From the NCBI RefSeq assembly GCF_001307195.1, contig NZ_CP012808.1, positions 2,294,001-2,358,000 on the forward strand: a stretch of DNA of 64,000 nt, in the 5' to 3' direction. The stretch comes from Acinetobacter equi. GTDB lineage: Bacteria > Pseudomonadota > Gammaproteobacteria > Pseudomonadales > Moraxellaceae. Positions within the stretch are counted from its first letter, which is position 1. The number at the start of each line of letters is the position of its first letter. A program made the translations under genes and the position numbers. Shown here piece by piece: positions 16,934 through 26,434 of this stretch. The notes below the pieces were generated by a model that did not search any database, was not told where the DNA came from, and saw only the letters and a list, made by a program, of their open reading frames with translations.

Positions 16934-19543
16934 ATGAATATTGCAGCAAACCCAGTGATAGAAGCAGATCAAACGATTTACTTAAAAGATTATCAAAAAC
17001 CATCTTATTTAGTGGATTCAATTCATTTAGATATTCAGGTCTTTGCTGAGTACACACAGGTCAATTCTAAATTAGTGATGCAACGTCAAACGGCAGGTGA
17101 TTTAGTACTTTTAGGCCGTGATCTTGAACTAAAATCAATTCACGTTAATAGTCAGCCATTATTGGAAAATCAATATCATTTAGATACAGAACAATTGATT
17201 ATTCCAAATGCACCTGACATTGCTGTAGTTGAAACGTCTGTCATTATTCATCCTGAATCAAATACACAGCTTGAAGGTTTATATCAAGCTGCGGGTGATT
17301 TATTTGTCACTCAAAATGAACCTGAAGGTTTCCGTAAAATTACATTCTATCCAGACCGTCCAGATGTATTGTCTGTATTTACGACACGCGTGGAAGCAGA
17401 TAAAAAATTCCCAGTATTATTGGCAAATGGTAATTTAATCGAAAAAGGCGAAGTGGGTGAAAATCGTCATTATGCGATTTGGCAAGATCCAACTAAAAAA
17501 CCAGCTTATTTATTTGCATGCGTAATTGGTGATTTAGCTGTATTAAAAGATCATTATGTGACGTCAGAAGGTCGTAATGTTGCTTTAGAAATTTATGCTG
17601 AAGAAAAAGATATTCCAAAATGCCATATTGCAATGGAAGCGCTTAAACATTCAATGCGTTGGGATGAAGAACATTACGGTCGTCCATATGATTTAGACAA
17701 TTATATGATTGTGGCAACAAGTGCATTTAATATGGGTGCAATGGAGAATAAAGGTTTAAATATCTTTAATACGTCATGTGTACTTGCAGATGAAGAATAT
17801 ACAACAGATGCTGCTATTATGCGTGTGCAATCAGTAATTGCTCATGAATACTTCCATAACTGGACAGGGAACCGTATTACTTGTCGTGATTGGTTCCAAT
17901 TGTGCTTAAAAGAAGGTTTAACGGTATTCCGTGATCAATCTTTCTCTGAAGATTTACAATCTGCGGCAGTGCAACGTATTGATGATGTTGCCGTACTTAA
18001 AGCACATCAATTTCCTGAAGATTCAGGTCCATTGTCACATCCACCACGCCCTGATCATTTTGTGGAAATTAATAACTTTTATACGGCAACAGTGTACGAA
18101 AAAGGTGCAGAAATCAACCGTATGATGGCAACTTTGCTTGGCAAAGAAAAATTCCGTAAAGGAACTGATGAATATTTCAAACGCCATGATGGTCAAGCAG
18201 TGACTGTTGAAGATTGGGTTGAAGCATTAACAGCAGGTTCGGGTGTTGATTTATCGGCTTTCTTAACTTGGTATAACCAACCAGGAACACCAAAATTAGA
18301 AGCAAAAGGTGTGTATGATGCTGCTCATCAGACTTATACATTAAGCTTTAAACAGAGTTTAAAAGCACATCCTAAATATCCAAATTTAAAAGCTGTTCCA
18401 ATTCCTGTTGCATTGGCTTTATTTAATGCAGAAACAGGTGAACAACTTGTGCTTAATTCTGAAGCATTGTTTGAAAATGGCGTAAAAGATGGTGTGTATT
18501 TGTTTGATCAAGATCAAGCAACCATTCAATTTAAAGATGTAAAAGTACAGCCTATCGTTTCATTGTTACGTAATTTCTCAGCACCTGTTAATCTTGAGTT
18601 TAATTATTCAGATGCAGATTTAGCATTCTTACTTCAATTTGAAACCAATGGTTTTAACCAATGGCAAGCAGCTCAAACTTTACTTGAACGTATTTTATTA
18701 AATAATCATGATGCTGAAGTTTATGTTCAGGCTATGAAAGATACGTTGCCTGTATTAATTGAAAAAGATCCATTATTAGCCTCACGTTTATTTGATGTAC
18801 CAAGTGAAGGTTATTTAGGTAGCCGTATTGATGCAGATTATAATCCAGCAGTAATTCAAGAAAAGCGTAATGCTTTATTGAGCACATTGGCAAATGAATT
18901 AGGCTCATTCTGTAAAGAAACTTATCTTGCTTTAGATCCAGATTCGCAAAAAGAGTTTTCTCAAGCGATGGGTGTACGTGCATTAAAAAATATTTTATTG
19001 GCAATGATTGCACGTCAAGGTGATCGTTCTGCATTTGAATTAGCAGAAGCACAATATAACCATACATGTAATATGTCTGAACGTTTAGGTGCATTACGAG
19101 TATTGGTTTGGAATGATGCACCACAAGCATCGGCTGTATTAAATGATTTTTATAATCGTTTTAAAGATGAAGCATTATCAATTGATCAATGGTTTATGGT
19201 GCAAGCAGCACATCCGAAAGCAACAGCAGAAACAATCAAAGCTTTAACTGAACATTCAGATTATGATTTGGGTACGCCAAACCGTATTCGTTCAGTGAGT
19301 GGTGGTTTAAATGCAAATCCTGTGAATACTTGGAGTTTTGGTGTTCAGCACTTCATTGAGCTTGCAAAATATTTAGATGAGAAGAATCCAATCGTTGGTT
19401 CTCGTTTATTACAAGTGCTTTCTCGCTGGTACACTTTAGCTGAACCGCAACGTAGCCAAGTAAAAGTAGAGCTTGAAGCGTTAAAACCATTGGTTAAGTC
19501 GAAGAATGTCAGTGAAACACTTTCAAGTATGTTAAATGTTTAA
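16934..19543 (+). CDS. pepN: Aminopeptidase N (M1 family)
   Basis: A cytoplasmic zinc aminopeptidase that removes N-terminal residues from peptides. From the ATG at 16934 it has 869 residues, close to the E. coli enzyme. Diagnostic sites: the exopeptidase motif FNMGAMENKGLNIFN and the zinc site VIAHEYFHNWTGNR with the third ligand in LKEGLT (HEXXH-X18-E). The C-terminal PepN-specific helical domain is present. I prefer 16934 because AGGA lies 7 bases upstream; for the in-frame ATG at 16892 the AGGTG is too close. It is monocistronic, with a strong hairpin after it. Confidence 0.96.
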   Translation: MNIAANPVIEADQTIYLKDYQKPSYLVDSIHLDIQVFAEYTQVNSKLVMQRQTAGDLVLLGRDLELKSIHVNSQPLLENQYHLDTEQLIIPNAPDIAVVETSVIIHPESNTQLEGLYQAAGDLFVTQNEPEGFRKITFYPDRPDVLSVFTTRVEADKKFPVLLANGNLIEKGEVGENRHYAIWQDPTKKPAYLFACVIGDLAVLKDHYVTSEGRNVALEIYAEEKDIPKCHIAMEALKHSMRWDEEHYGRPYDLDNYMIVATSAFNMGAMENKGLNIFNTSCVLADEEYTTDAAIMRVQSVIAHEYFHNWTGNRITCRDWFQLCLKEGLTVFRDQSFSEDLQSAAVQRIDDVAVLKAHQFPEDSGPLSHPPRPDHFVEINNFYTATVYEKGAEINRMMATLLGKEKFRKGTDEYFKRHDGQAVTVEDWVEALTAGSGVDLSAFLTWYNQPGTPKLEAKGVYDAAHQTYTLSFKQSLKAHPKYPNLKAVPIPVALALFNAETGEQLVLNSEALFENGVKDGVYLFDQDQATIQFKDVKVQPIVSLLRNFSAPVNLEFNYSDADLAFLLQFETNGFNQWQAAQTLLERILLNNHDAEVYVQAMKDTLPVLIEKDPLLASRLFDVPSEGYLGSRIDADYNPAVIQEKRNALLSTLANELGSFCKETYLALDPDSQKEFSQAMGVRALKNILLAMIARQGDRSAFELAEAQYNHTCNMSERLGALRVLVWNDAPQASAVLNDFYNRFKDEALSIDQWFMVQAAHPKATAETIKALTEHSDYDLGTPNRIRSVSGGLNANPVNTWSFGVQHFIELAKYLDEKNPIVGSRLLQVLSRWYTLAEPQRSQVKVELEALKPLVKSKNVSETLSSMLNV

Positions 19544-19575
19544 ATTTAAAATGATTTAACTTATTTGATTAGAAT

Positions 19576-19599
19576 AAAGCCCATCATTTGATGGGCTTT
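19576..19599 (+). terminator. Intrinsic terminator of pepN
   Basis: AAAGCCCATCA (19576-19586) pairs with TGATGGGCTTT (19589-19599), followed by ATTTTTT. Confidence 0.9.
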
Positions 19600-19631
19600 A
19601 TTTTTTCTTAAAAAATAGAATTTAAGTTGTA

Positions 19632-19658
19632 AAAAATCCCACATGATGTGGGATTTTT
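19632..19658 (-). terminator. Intrinsic terminator of the first UspA gene
   Basis: AAAAATCCCAC at 19632-19642 pairs with GTGGGATTTTT at 19648-19658 around ATGAT. It is just beyond the stop of the minus-strand uspA gene and is oriented to give a U-tract on that strand. Confidence 0.85.
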
Positions 19659-19662
19659 AAAA

Positions 19663-20109
19663 TTACATTTTTATAATCAGTACAGGAATAGGCGATTGAG
19701 TGAGTACAGTTTGGGCAACACTACCAAGCATCATTTTCTTAAAGCCAGTTCGACCATGAGAGCCCATAATAATTAAATCAGCAGAAACTTCATCGGCAAT
19801 ACTAATAATGCCATCGGCAGGTGAAACGCCGTGAATAATTTTAGTATTTACTGGAATATTGTCACGAATAAATAAATCTTCTATTTCCTTTAATCGTAGA
19901 CGAGCTGCTTCTTCAGCTTTCATGAAATAATCTGTAACAGCGGGAGCAACTTTATAAAAATCGACCCCAATAAAAGGATCTACAGCAATGACACTCATAA
20001 CTGTTACTGTAGCTTGAAGCTCATTTGCTAAAGCTAAGGCATTTTCAACCGCAGCATACGAAATTGGAGATTCATCTACAGGAACTAAGATATGCTTATA
20101 GGTTGGCAT
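19663..20109 (-). CDS. Universal stress protein, UspA family
   Basis: A 148-residue single UspA domain. It begins YKHILVPVDESPISYAAVENA and ends with the ATP-binding pattern GSHGRTGFKKMMLGSVAQTVL (G-X2-G-X9-G-S/T type), so nucleotide binding is expected. It is next to a second UspA gene on the same strand, 51 bases apart. The two share DPF, the GSHGR block and overall length, so they are a tandem duplication that has diverged. A terminator follows. The stress handled is unknown. Confidence 0.93.
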   Translation of the reverse strand: MPTYKHILVPVDESPISYAAVENALALANELQATVTVMSVIAVDPFIGVDFYKVAPAVTDYFMKAEEAARLRLKEIEDLFIRDNIPVNTKIIHGVSPADGIISIADEVSADLIIMGSHGRTGFKKMMLGSVAQTVLTQSPIPVLIIKM

Positions 20110-20160
20110 AAATTCACCTTATTCTAAATGTGAGTGAAATGTATTTACAGTAAAAATAAA

Positions 20161-20604
20161 TTATTCTTTGATAATTAAAACAGGTAATTCTGTACTACTT
20201 AAAACATCTTGAGCAAAACTACCGAGTAAAAGTTTTTGGAAACCTTTACGACCATGAGAACCCATGACAATAAGATCAACATTTTTTTCTTCAGATGCTT
20301 TAACAATTGTTTTAGCACTGACAGGACCTTCAAAAACTTCAGCTTCAGCATCTGCACCAATTTCTAAAGCAAAGGTTTTAGCTTCTTTAAGTGCTTTTTT
20401 AGCATTTTCATGTGCTTGTACGAAATACTCTTTCATCACAGAAGATGAATAATAAAAGTCAGCATCAGTAAACGGATCTTCAGCAACAAGACTAATGAGT
20501 GTTAATTGACTGTTAAAAGCCTTTGCAATTTGAGCTGCTTTTTTTACAGCTGAAAATGAAATTTCAGAACCATCGACAGGCACTAGAATATGTTGGTATG
20601 ACAT
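20161..20604 (-). CDS. Universal stress protein, UspA family, second copy
   Basis: A 147-residue UspA domain starting YQHILVPVDGSEISFSAVKKA and ending with GSHGRKGFQKLLLGSFAQDVL, the nucleotide-binding loop. It is the upstream member of a tandem pair. AAGGAG lies 5-10 bases before the ATG, a clear ribosome-binding site. The pair is divergent from the esterase lipoprotein gene at 20839. Confidence 0.93.
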   Translation of the reverse strand: MSYQHILVPVDGSEISFSAVKKAAQIAKAFNSQLTLISLVAEDPFTDADFYYSSSVMKEYFVQAHENAKKALKEAKTFALEIGADAEAEVFEGPVSAKTIVKASEEKNVDLIVMGSHGRKGFQKLLLGSFAQDVLSSTELPVLIIKE

Positions 20605-20838
20605 GCTGTATTCTCCTTAAGTTTTATTTATGTTTTCATCTTATTGATAACATATTTTTAGGCTTTAGTTAATGGATAAACGCATTAATTTAATAAAAAT
20701 ATGACATTAAAATATTTTTAATATCAATTGATTAACAATTTAATTTTAATTGGCTATAAAAGTGTTAAAATAATTGGTCTAATAAAATATATATTTTAGA
20801 ATACGTTAATCTATAATGATATAACGCTAGATTTTACT

Positions 20839-21840
20839 ATGAGCATTAATAAAAATATTTCTATATATGTCTTTATTTTTTCTTTTATTTTAATGCTTTC
20901 TGGTTGTCAAACTATTGAACAAAATAGTCGAATTGTTGCAGGTGCATTTAATACAGCAACAACCGTTCAACAAGGATTTTTGGAAAGAAATTCACCAACA
21001 AATACGGTAATTAGTCGAAATATTCAATATTTACAAGATCCAGCATTACATTTTGATTTATACCAAGCAGCAGATTATGAAGCCTTAGGAGATAGACCAA
21101 CCATTATTTGGATACATGGTGGCGGTTGGATTTCTGGTTCAAAAGAACATGCTAAAGGATATTTTAAGCGTCTTGCAGATTATGGTTACAATGTAGTGTC
21201 TGTTGAATATCAGTTTGCGCCTAAATATATTTATCCCACACAGTTAAATCAAATAAATCAATTACTTATATATTTAACAAAACATGCTGAACAATATCAT
21301 ATTAATCCCAATCAGCTATATTTAGCAGGAGATTCGGCAGGTGCAAACTTAGCGAGTCATTATGCTGCTTTGGCAACAAATCTAGAGTTTGCGAAAGCCT
21401 CTTATTTTGATATTCAAGTTCATAAAAATCAAATTAAAGGATTAATTCTTCATTGTGGGATTTATGATTTAGAAAATTTTATAACAAAAGCACCTGATGA
21501 AATAAAACTTTATGAATGGGGAATTAAAACGCTTGTACAAGCATATACAGGTGGTCGTAAAGATGATTTAGAATTTTTACGTAGTATTTCACCTATTCAG
21601 TATGTCACATCAGATTATCCCGCAGTATTTATTAGCAGTGGGAATCGGGACTTTTTAACTAAAACACAAGCATTGCCATTTATTGAACAATTAAAGAAAA
21701 ATCAAATACCTGTAACTGAAGTTTTTTATCCAGATTCTAAAGAATTTTTGATGCATGAGTATCAGTTTATGATGAGTAAGAAAGCGAGTCAGGAAACCTT
21801 AAAAAAGACAATTCAATTTATTCAAAATACAAGTCAATAA
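20839..21840 (+). CDS. Alpha/beta hydrolase lipoprotein (HSL-type esterase)
   Basis: A 333-residue protein with a lipoprotein signal (IFSFILMLSGC, lipobox LSGC, Cys at about 22). The catalytic domain has the HGGGW oxyanion motif (IWIHGGGWISGS), the nucleophile in GDSAGANLASHY, probable acid in SSGNRDFLT and histidine in LMHEYQFM. These fit the hormone-sensitive-lipase/carboxylesterase group, so an envelope ester hydrolase is likely. No strong Shine-Dalgarno sequence is visible before the ATG. A 14-bp perfect hairpin follows. It is not closely related to the other lipase in this window at 4996. Confidence 0.85.
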   Translation: MSINKNISIYVFIFSFILMLSGCQTIEQNSRIVAGAFNTATTVQQGFLERNSPTNTVISRNIQYLQDPALHFDLYQAADYEALGDRPTIIWIHGGGWISGSKEHAKGYFKRLADYGYNVVSVEYQFAPKYIYPTQLNQINQLLIYLTKHAEQYHINPNQLYLAGDSAGANLASHYAALATNLEFAKASYFDIQVHKNQIKGLILHCGIYDLENFITKAPDEIKLYEWGIKTLVQAYTGGRKDDLEFLRSISPIQYVTSDYPAVFISSGNRDFLTKTQALPFIEQLKKNQIPVTEVFYPDSKEFLMHEYQFMMSKKASQETLKKTIQFIQNTSQ

Positions 21841-21859
21841 ATTTGAGAAAAATTAATAA

Positions 21860-21894
21860 AAAGATGATTCATATTAAATGTATGAATCATCTTT
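21860..21894. terminator. Bidirectional terminator, esterase / benE
   Basis: AAAGATGATTCATA (21860-21873) and TATGAATCATCTTT (21881-21894) form a 14-bp perfect stem with a 7-base loop. A/T tracts flank it on both sides between two convergent genes. Confidence 0.88.
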
Positions 21895-21948
21895 ATTTTT
21901 AGATAAAACATGAAAATGATTTATTGAAATATTCGTTAAATATAAGTA

Positions 21949-23118
21949 TCAAGTGCGCTGTTTTAAAATATGATAAACCACCAAACCAAAGACCAAGCCC
22001 CAAAAAGCTGAACTTATTCCAAAAAATTGTACTCCTGAAGCACTAAATAGGAATGTGAGTAAAGCGGCTTCTCGGTCGGCAATTGAATGAAAAGCAATGG
22101 CAATATTATGTCCAATAGTACCAAACAAGGCGATACCTGCTAAGGCTGTAATAAAAATAACAGGAAAAGAAAAGAGTAAACTTGTTAATGTTGCTGCAAA
22201 TATCCCCATAAGAATATAAAAGAAACCACAACTCATGCCAGCAATATAACGTTTTTTAGGATCAGGATGTGCTTGATCATCTAAACTAATTGCAGCGCTA
22301 ATTGCAGCGATATTGACCGTAAAGCATCCAAATGGTGAAAGTATTGCTTGAGCTGTTCCTGTCCATCCAATTAAATGTTTTACATTTGGTTCATAGCCAT
22401 AACTTTTAATCATTGCTAAACCAGGTAAATATTGGGATGCCATATTAATAACAAATAAAGGTAGAGCAATGCCAAACAGAGCTGACCAAGAAAATTCTGG
22501 TGTCATCCATACAGGTGTAGCAGGTGTAAATTGAATATTACCAAGCTGAAATTGAACAAAGAACGGAAGAAGCACAATTCCTGCTAAAACCGTAATCACA
22601 ATACTATAACGTGGGGAAAATCGTTTAGATAAAATATAAGCGCTTAGCAGCGATAAAATAAAACCCCAATGAGTTTGCATAGATGCAAAAATGGCAATGC
22701 CAAATTTTAATAAAACACCTGCAAGCATTGCACTTGTTAGGCTTTGTGGTATGAATCGTAAAATTTTGGTAAAAACACCTAGAAAACCTAAAATTGCAGT
22801 CAATAAACCACAAATAAAAAATGCGCCAATGGCTTCATACAAACTATAACCACTTGCGGAAGCAATAATTAATGCTAGACCTGCTGTTGACCAAGATGTT
22901 GCAACTGGATATTTAAATTTCCAAGAGAGTAATAAACCACAGAGCCCAATACCAATTCCAAGTGCCCAGAACCATGAGGTAATTTGAGCTTGATTTGCAC
23001 CAAGGAGTTGAGCAGCTTGAATCACTAAGACAGATGAAACACTAATACCGACTAAAAATGTAATAAAACCTGCAAATACTGCAGGAATAGAAAAATCTTG
23101 CAAAAATTTGTGCATCAT
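21949..23118 (-). CDS. benE: BenE-type benzoate/H+ symporter family protein
   Basis: A 389-residue membrane protein with about 11-12 hydrophobic segments, similar to BenE. It opens with FSIPAVFAGFITFLVGISVSSVLVIQAA, has PVATSWSTAGLALI, FGCFTVNIAAISAAI and a C-terminal AFWGLVFGLVVYHIL. Known members move benzoate or related aromatic acids into the cell. The catechol genes at the right edge of the window would degrade benzoate's product, but they are 38 kb away and not linked by operon. Two ATGs in tandem (23118 and 23115) are both close to AAGGA, so the start could be either. Confidence 0.85.
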   Translation of the reverse strand: MMHKFLQDFSIPAVFAGFITFLVGISVSSVLVIQAAQLLGANQAQITSWFWALGIGIGLCGLLLSWKFKYPVATSWSTAGLALIIASASGYSLYEAIGAFFICGLLTAILGFLGVFTKILRFIPQSLTSAMLAGVLLKFGIAIFASMQTHWGFILSLLSAYILSKRFSPRYSIVITVLAGIVLLPFFVQFQLGNIQFTPATPVWMTPEFSWSALFGIALPLFVINMASQYLPGLAMIKSYGYEPNVKHLIGWTGTAQAILSPFGCFTVNIAAISAAISLDDQAHPDPKKRYIAGMSCGFFYILMGIFAATLTSLLFSFPVIFITALAGIALFGTIGHNIAIAFHSIADREAALLTFLFSASGVQFFGISSAFWGLVFGLVVYHILKQRT

Positions 23119-23223
23119 TCCTTTGCATTCTTTATATTGCTTAAAACCTCAGCATCATACGCCTTTCTGAATTTTGTTCAAAGACGAGTTTTTTTCGATT
23201 TACCAATAAAAGCAGAATAACAT

Positions 23224-23871
23224 TTAGAGTGTGGATGTTGCGAGTTTAAGACCAAATCCACAAAATAAAATCCCCACACTAGCAACGCAAATAGATGTTA
23301 ATTTGAAACGATCATTAAAAAAGGAAGCCAATTTTGCTCCAGAAAATATAAGAATCGTTAAATAACTCATACTAATGATCTGTAAAATAATGGCTAATGC
23401 TGTAAATGTAATTGCAGGATAATGATATTGAGGGTTAACAAATTGAACAAAAAAAGACAGATAAAATAAAATCGCTTTAGGATTTAGAATACTAATCGTT
23501 AATGCTGTACTAAATGGTTTTACCTCAGCGAGAGATTGTTTAACTTGAACTTTTCCTGGTGAATGTACAGCCTTCCATGTATGACGAGCTGCGATTAATA
23601 ATTTAATACCTAAATAACTTAAATAAGTTGCACCGACTATTTTTAATAGTGTAAATAACCAAGGAAATGCATGCAGAAGTGATGCTGCACCAAAAGCAGT
23701 AAGTAAGATTAGAATCAGATCTCCAGTGTAAACGCCTAGAGCACCTTTATAACCTGCCTTGATTCCATAACGAGAGGCAATAGACATGACAAATAATGAA
23801 TTTGGACCAGGAAGTATCACAATTAAAATTGTTCCAATAATGAAGGTGGTTAAATCTGTGATACCAAACAC
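23224..23871 (-). CDS. LysE/RhtB-family amino-acid exporter
   Basis: A 215-residue inner-membrane protein with about six hydrophobic segments. The N-terminal signature IVILPGPNSLFVMSIASRYGIKAGYKGALG is typical of RhtB/LysE permeases, as is FSTALTISILNPKAILFYLSFFVQF in the middle. Such proteins export amino acids such as leucine, threonine or homoserine. The substrate is not readable from sequence. It follows the transaldolase gene on the same strand but a terminator hairpin lies between them, so it probably has its own promoter. Confidence 0.88.
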   Translation of the reverse strand: MFGITDLTTFIIGTILIVILPGPNSLFVMSIASRYGIKAGYKGALGVYTGDLILILLTAFGAASLLHAFPWLFTLLKIVGATYLSYLGIKLLIAARHTWKAVHSPGKVQVKQSLAEVKPFSTALTISILNPKAILFYLSFFVQFVNPQYHYPAITFTALAIILQIISMSYLTILIFSGAKLASFFNDRFKLTSICVASVGILFCGFGLKLATSTL

Positions 23872-23888
23872 GGTGATTTGTCCAATAA

Positions 23889-23920
23889 AAAAGCCGATGG
23901 CATTATAGCAACATCGGCTT
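23889..23920 (-). terminator. Intrinsic terminator of the transaldolase gene
   Basis: AAGCCGATG (23891-23899) pairs with CATCGGCTT (23912-23920). On the minus strand the stem is followed by a run of Ts. It lies between the transaldolase stop and the LysE start. Confidence 0.88.
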
Positions 23921-23943
23921 AAAGAAAAGCGTAATATTGTGTA

Positions 23944-24933
23944 TTAAGCTTTAATTTCCATATCTACACCAAAGGATTGGCGTAATAATAAGCTAAGTTG
24001 TTCACGTGCTTTAATGAAGCCATCAATACCACTTTGTAGTAATTGTGTCGCCATTAAATCATGTTGAATTAATGCTTTAAAAGAAACTTCTGTTAATGGG
24101 TCTGCATGATATTGGTGATGTAATGCTGCATGATCTGATGATAATGCAGATTCAACTTTGCGAGTATCAAGCTCAAGTTTAACTAAAAGATCGGGTGAGA
24201 TTGTGAGTAAATCACAACCTGCAAGTGCCAGTACTTGATCAACGCTACGGAAACTTGCACCCATAATTTCAGTCTTAATATTATGTTGTTTATAAAAATG
24301 AAAAATCTGTTTAACAGAGAGTACACCTGGATCTTTATCAATAGGGTACGTATCAACATTTTCAGCTTTTTTATACCAATCTAAGATACGTCCAACAAAT
24401 GGTGAAATTAGTGTCACATTTGCTTCAGCACAAGCTTGGGCTTGGTGTAAATTAAAAAGTAAGGTGAGATTGCAATGAATACCTTCAGCTTCAAGTGCTT
24501 TAGCAGCTTGAATACCTTCCCATGTAGATGCAATTTTAATTAATATCCGATCTTGATCAATACCATAGCTATGATATAAATCAAGTAACTCTTTGGCTTT
24601 GGTGATTGTTGCTTCAGTATCATAAGAAAGAGCAGCATCAACTTCTGTAGATACACGACCTTTAATTAACTTTAAAATTTCAACACCAAATTTAACCGTT
24701 AAAATATCAATTGCTCTTTCAATTAATTTCTCTTGCAAATAACCTTCATTTTTTGCTTGTTTAAATGCTGCTTCAATCATTGACATATTCTCAGGTTGAG
24801 AAGCTGCTGCTGTAATCAAAGATGGATTAGTTGTTGCATCCAAAGGTCTAAATTGTTGAATTGCATTTAAATCACTACTGTCTGCCACTATAGTGGTAAA
24901 TGCTTTTAATTGCTCTAATGCAGAAATGGTCAT
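23944..24933 (-). CDS. tal: Transaldolase
   Basis: Transfers a dihydroxyacetone unit between sugar phosphates in the pentose phosphate pathway. The 329-residue protein has TTNPSLI near the front (residues about 32-38), the Schiff-base lysine in RILIKIASTWEGI (about 135), CNLTLLFNLHQAQACAEA, SPFVGRILDWYKK and the MGASFR block. Length and motifs match the TalB class rather than the short Mip-type. It is flanked by unrelated genes, and its own terminator follows. Confidence 0.95.
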   Translation of the reverse strand: MTISALEQLKAFTTIVADSSDLNAIQQFRPLDATTNPSLITAAASQPENMSMIEAAFKQAKNEGYLQEKLIERAIDILTVKFGVEILKLIKGRVSTEVDAALSYDTEATITKAKELLDLYHSYGIDQDRILIKIASTWEGIQAAKALEAEGIHCNLTLLFNLHQAQACAEANVTLISPFVGRILDWYKKAENVDTYPIDKDPGVLSVKQIFHFYKQHNIKTEIMGASFRSVDQVLALAGCDLLTISPDLLVKLELDTRKVESALSSDHAALHHQYHADPLTEVSFKALIQHDLMATQLLQSGIDGFIKAREQLSLLLRQSFGVDMEIKA

Positions 24934-25020
24934 TTTATCTAGTTCTTTAACGTTATTGCCCTTATTTATTTATAGCATAAACTTGTTTTTGTAAAAGGGT
25001 TTTAATACAAGATGATAATA

Positions 25021-25908
25021 TTATTTTAATTTTCTTTCATTTTTTATGTGGTTAATTAAAAAATTTGCAGCCAAACCAAGTTCATTTTCACGACTCCAAA
25101 CTAAATCAACAAAATACTCAAATGCAGGTGTAAAATCGAGGATGTCTAATATTTTGAGTTGTTTCTTAAGTAAGGGATTCTCATTGAGCATTTCTTGAGG
25201 TAATACCCCCCAACCTAAACCTTGAACAATTAGACTACATGCTGAATGATGATTATCAGTACGCCATGAATATTTTGAAAATAATAATTCTGGCTTTATG
25301 TTCCGATCACGACTAGCAACAACGATTTGTCTACTTTGCATAATTTGTTCAAAAGAGACTTGTTGATGCTGTGATAGTTCATGATGAATAGATGCTACAG
25401 GAATTAAAGTTTCTCGCTTGAGTTCAACAAATTGTTCACTACGATTCAAATCTTCACGTTCAAACATCAGTGCAAGTTGAGCTGAATTATTAAATAACAT
25501 TTTTATTGCATCTTCTTGAGGTGCAGAAAAAATATTAATTTGTAGTTCGGGAAATTTTGATTCTAATAAAACAATGTATTCTGTCCATTCGGTATGGAGT
25601 AACTCAGAAACGATTACAATATTTAATTCAGCTTCTAAACCTTGGCTTAAAGACTTTGCATGTTGTTTCCATTGATTCATTTCAACAAGTAAATTCTCTG
25701 TTTTTTGATAGAGAACCTTTGCTTCATTTGTTGGTGTTGGTTCACGTCCAATACGTTGAAATAACTGTAAATTTAAATCAATTTCTAAATTTGAAATGGA
25801 CATGCTAATAGCAGATGGAACTTTCGATAATTTTCTAGCAGCAGCAGAAAATGATCCAGTTTCTATGACTGTTTTAAAAATCACAAGTTGTTCTTGATTA
25901 ATATTCAT
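25021..25908 (-). CDS. aceR: LysR-family regulator AceR of the PACE efflux gene
   Basis: A 295-residue LysR protein with an N-terminal helix-turn-helix (FKTVIETGSFSAAARKLSKVPSAISMSISNLE, residues about 10-43) and a co-inducer-binding domain. It is divergent from aceI with a 94-base shared intergenic region. In A. baumannii, AceR activates aceI in response to chlorhexidine-type substrates. Both the arrangement and the sequence I see (SELLHTEWTEY, SAPQEDA, FSKYSWRTDNHHSAC, GLGWGVLPQEM) fit that protein. The call is strong by context and motif; no alignment could be run. Confidence 0.88.
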   Translation of the reverse strand: MNINQEQLVIFKTVIETGSFSAAARKLSKVPSAISMSISNLEIDLNLQLFQRIGREPTPTNEAKVLYQKTENLLVEMNQWKQHAKSLSQGLEAELNIVIVSELLHTEWTEYIVLLESKFPELQINIFSAPQEDAIKMLFNNSAQLALMFEREDLNRSEQFVELKRETLIPVASIHHELSQHQQVSFEQIMQSRQIVVASRDRNIKPELLFSKYSWRTDNHHSACSLIVQGLGWGVLPQEMLNENPLLKKQLKILDILDFTPAFEYFVDLVWSRENELGLAANFLINHIKNERKLK

Positions 25909-25928
25909 TATTTAACCTATCAATTATA

Positions 25929-25957
25929 TTGAAAGATACTAACTTAACTTATCATAT
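25929..25957 (+). promoter_or_regulatory. Possible aceI promoter in the aceR-aceI intergenic region
   Basis: TTGAAA (25929-25934), a 17-base spacer and TCATAT (25952-25957) make a plausible sigma-70 promoter about 45 bases before the aceI ATG. The region is AT-rich, so chance matches are likely. LysR T-N11-A operators were not resolved. Confidence 0.35.
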
Positions 25958-26002
25958 TTATCAAAATATCATGCTCATAATTTAATAAACATTGAGGATT
26001 TT

Positions 26003-26434
26003 ATGTTGATTTCCAAAAGACGGATAATTCATGCTTTAAGTTATGAAGTTATCTTGTTGGTAATCATTGCTATTGCACTTAGTTATATATTTGATGTATC
26101 TATGGATGTGACAGGTATTTTAGGTATTGCAATGGCAGTAACTTCAGTAATTTGGAATATGATATTCAATCATTTCTTTGAAAAATTTGAAGCTAAGAGA
26201 AAATTAAAAAGAACAATAGGTGTCCGTATTTTACATGCAATTGGTTTTGAGGGGGGATTGATGCTTGCCACTATTCCAATGATTGCATATGCCTTGAAAC
26301 TAGGGATAGTAGAAGCCATTTTATTAGATTTTAGCTTAACGATGTGTATTTTGTTTTATACATTTGTCTTTCAGTGGTGCTATGACACTATAGAAGCTAA
26401 ATTGGGATATGAGCCTGAATATCGGCATAGTTAA
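26003..26434 (+). CDS. aceI: PACE-family efflux protein AceI
   Basis: A 143-residue inner-membrane protein with four transmembrane helices, two per BTP domain. It exports chlorhexidine and short-chain diamines (cadaverine, putrescine) in Acinetobacter. Glu15, the essential proton-coupling residue of AceI, is present in ALSYEVILL. The duplicated-domain pattern is visible in VTSVIWNMIFNHFFEKFEAK and in YTFVFQWCYDTIEAK. ATTGAGGATTTT supplies a ribosome-binding site before the ATG. It is divergent from aceR. Confidence 0.93.
   Translation: MLISKRRIIHALSYEVILLVIIAIALSYIFDVSMDVTGILGIAMAVTSVIWNMIFNHFFEKFEAKRKLKRTIGVRILHAIGFEGGLMLATIPMIAYALKLGIVEAILLDFSLTMCILFYTFVFQWCYDTIEAKLGYEPEYRHS

Noticed and set aside
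18732..19130. Minus-strand open frame of 132 codons inside pepN
   Set aside because: Shadow of the aminopeptidase coding sequence; no motif or ribosome-binding site.
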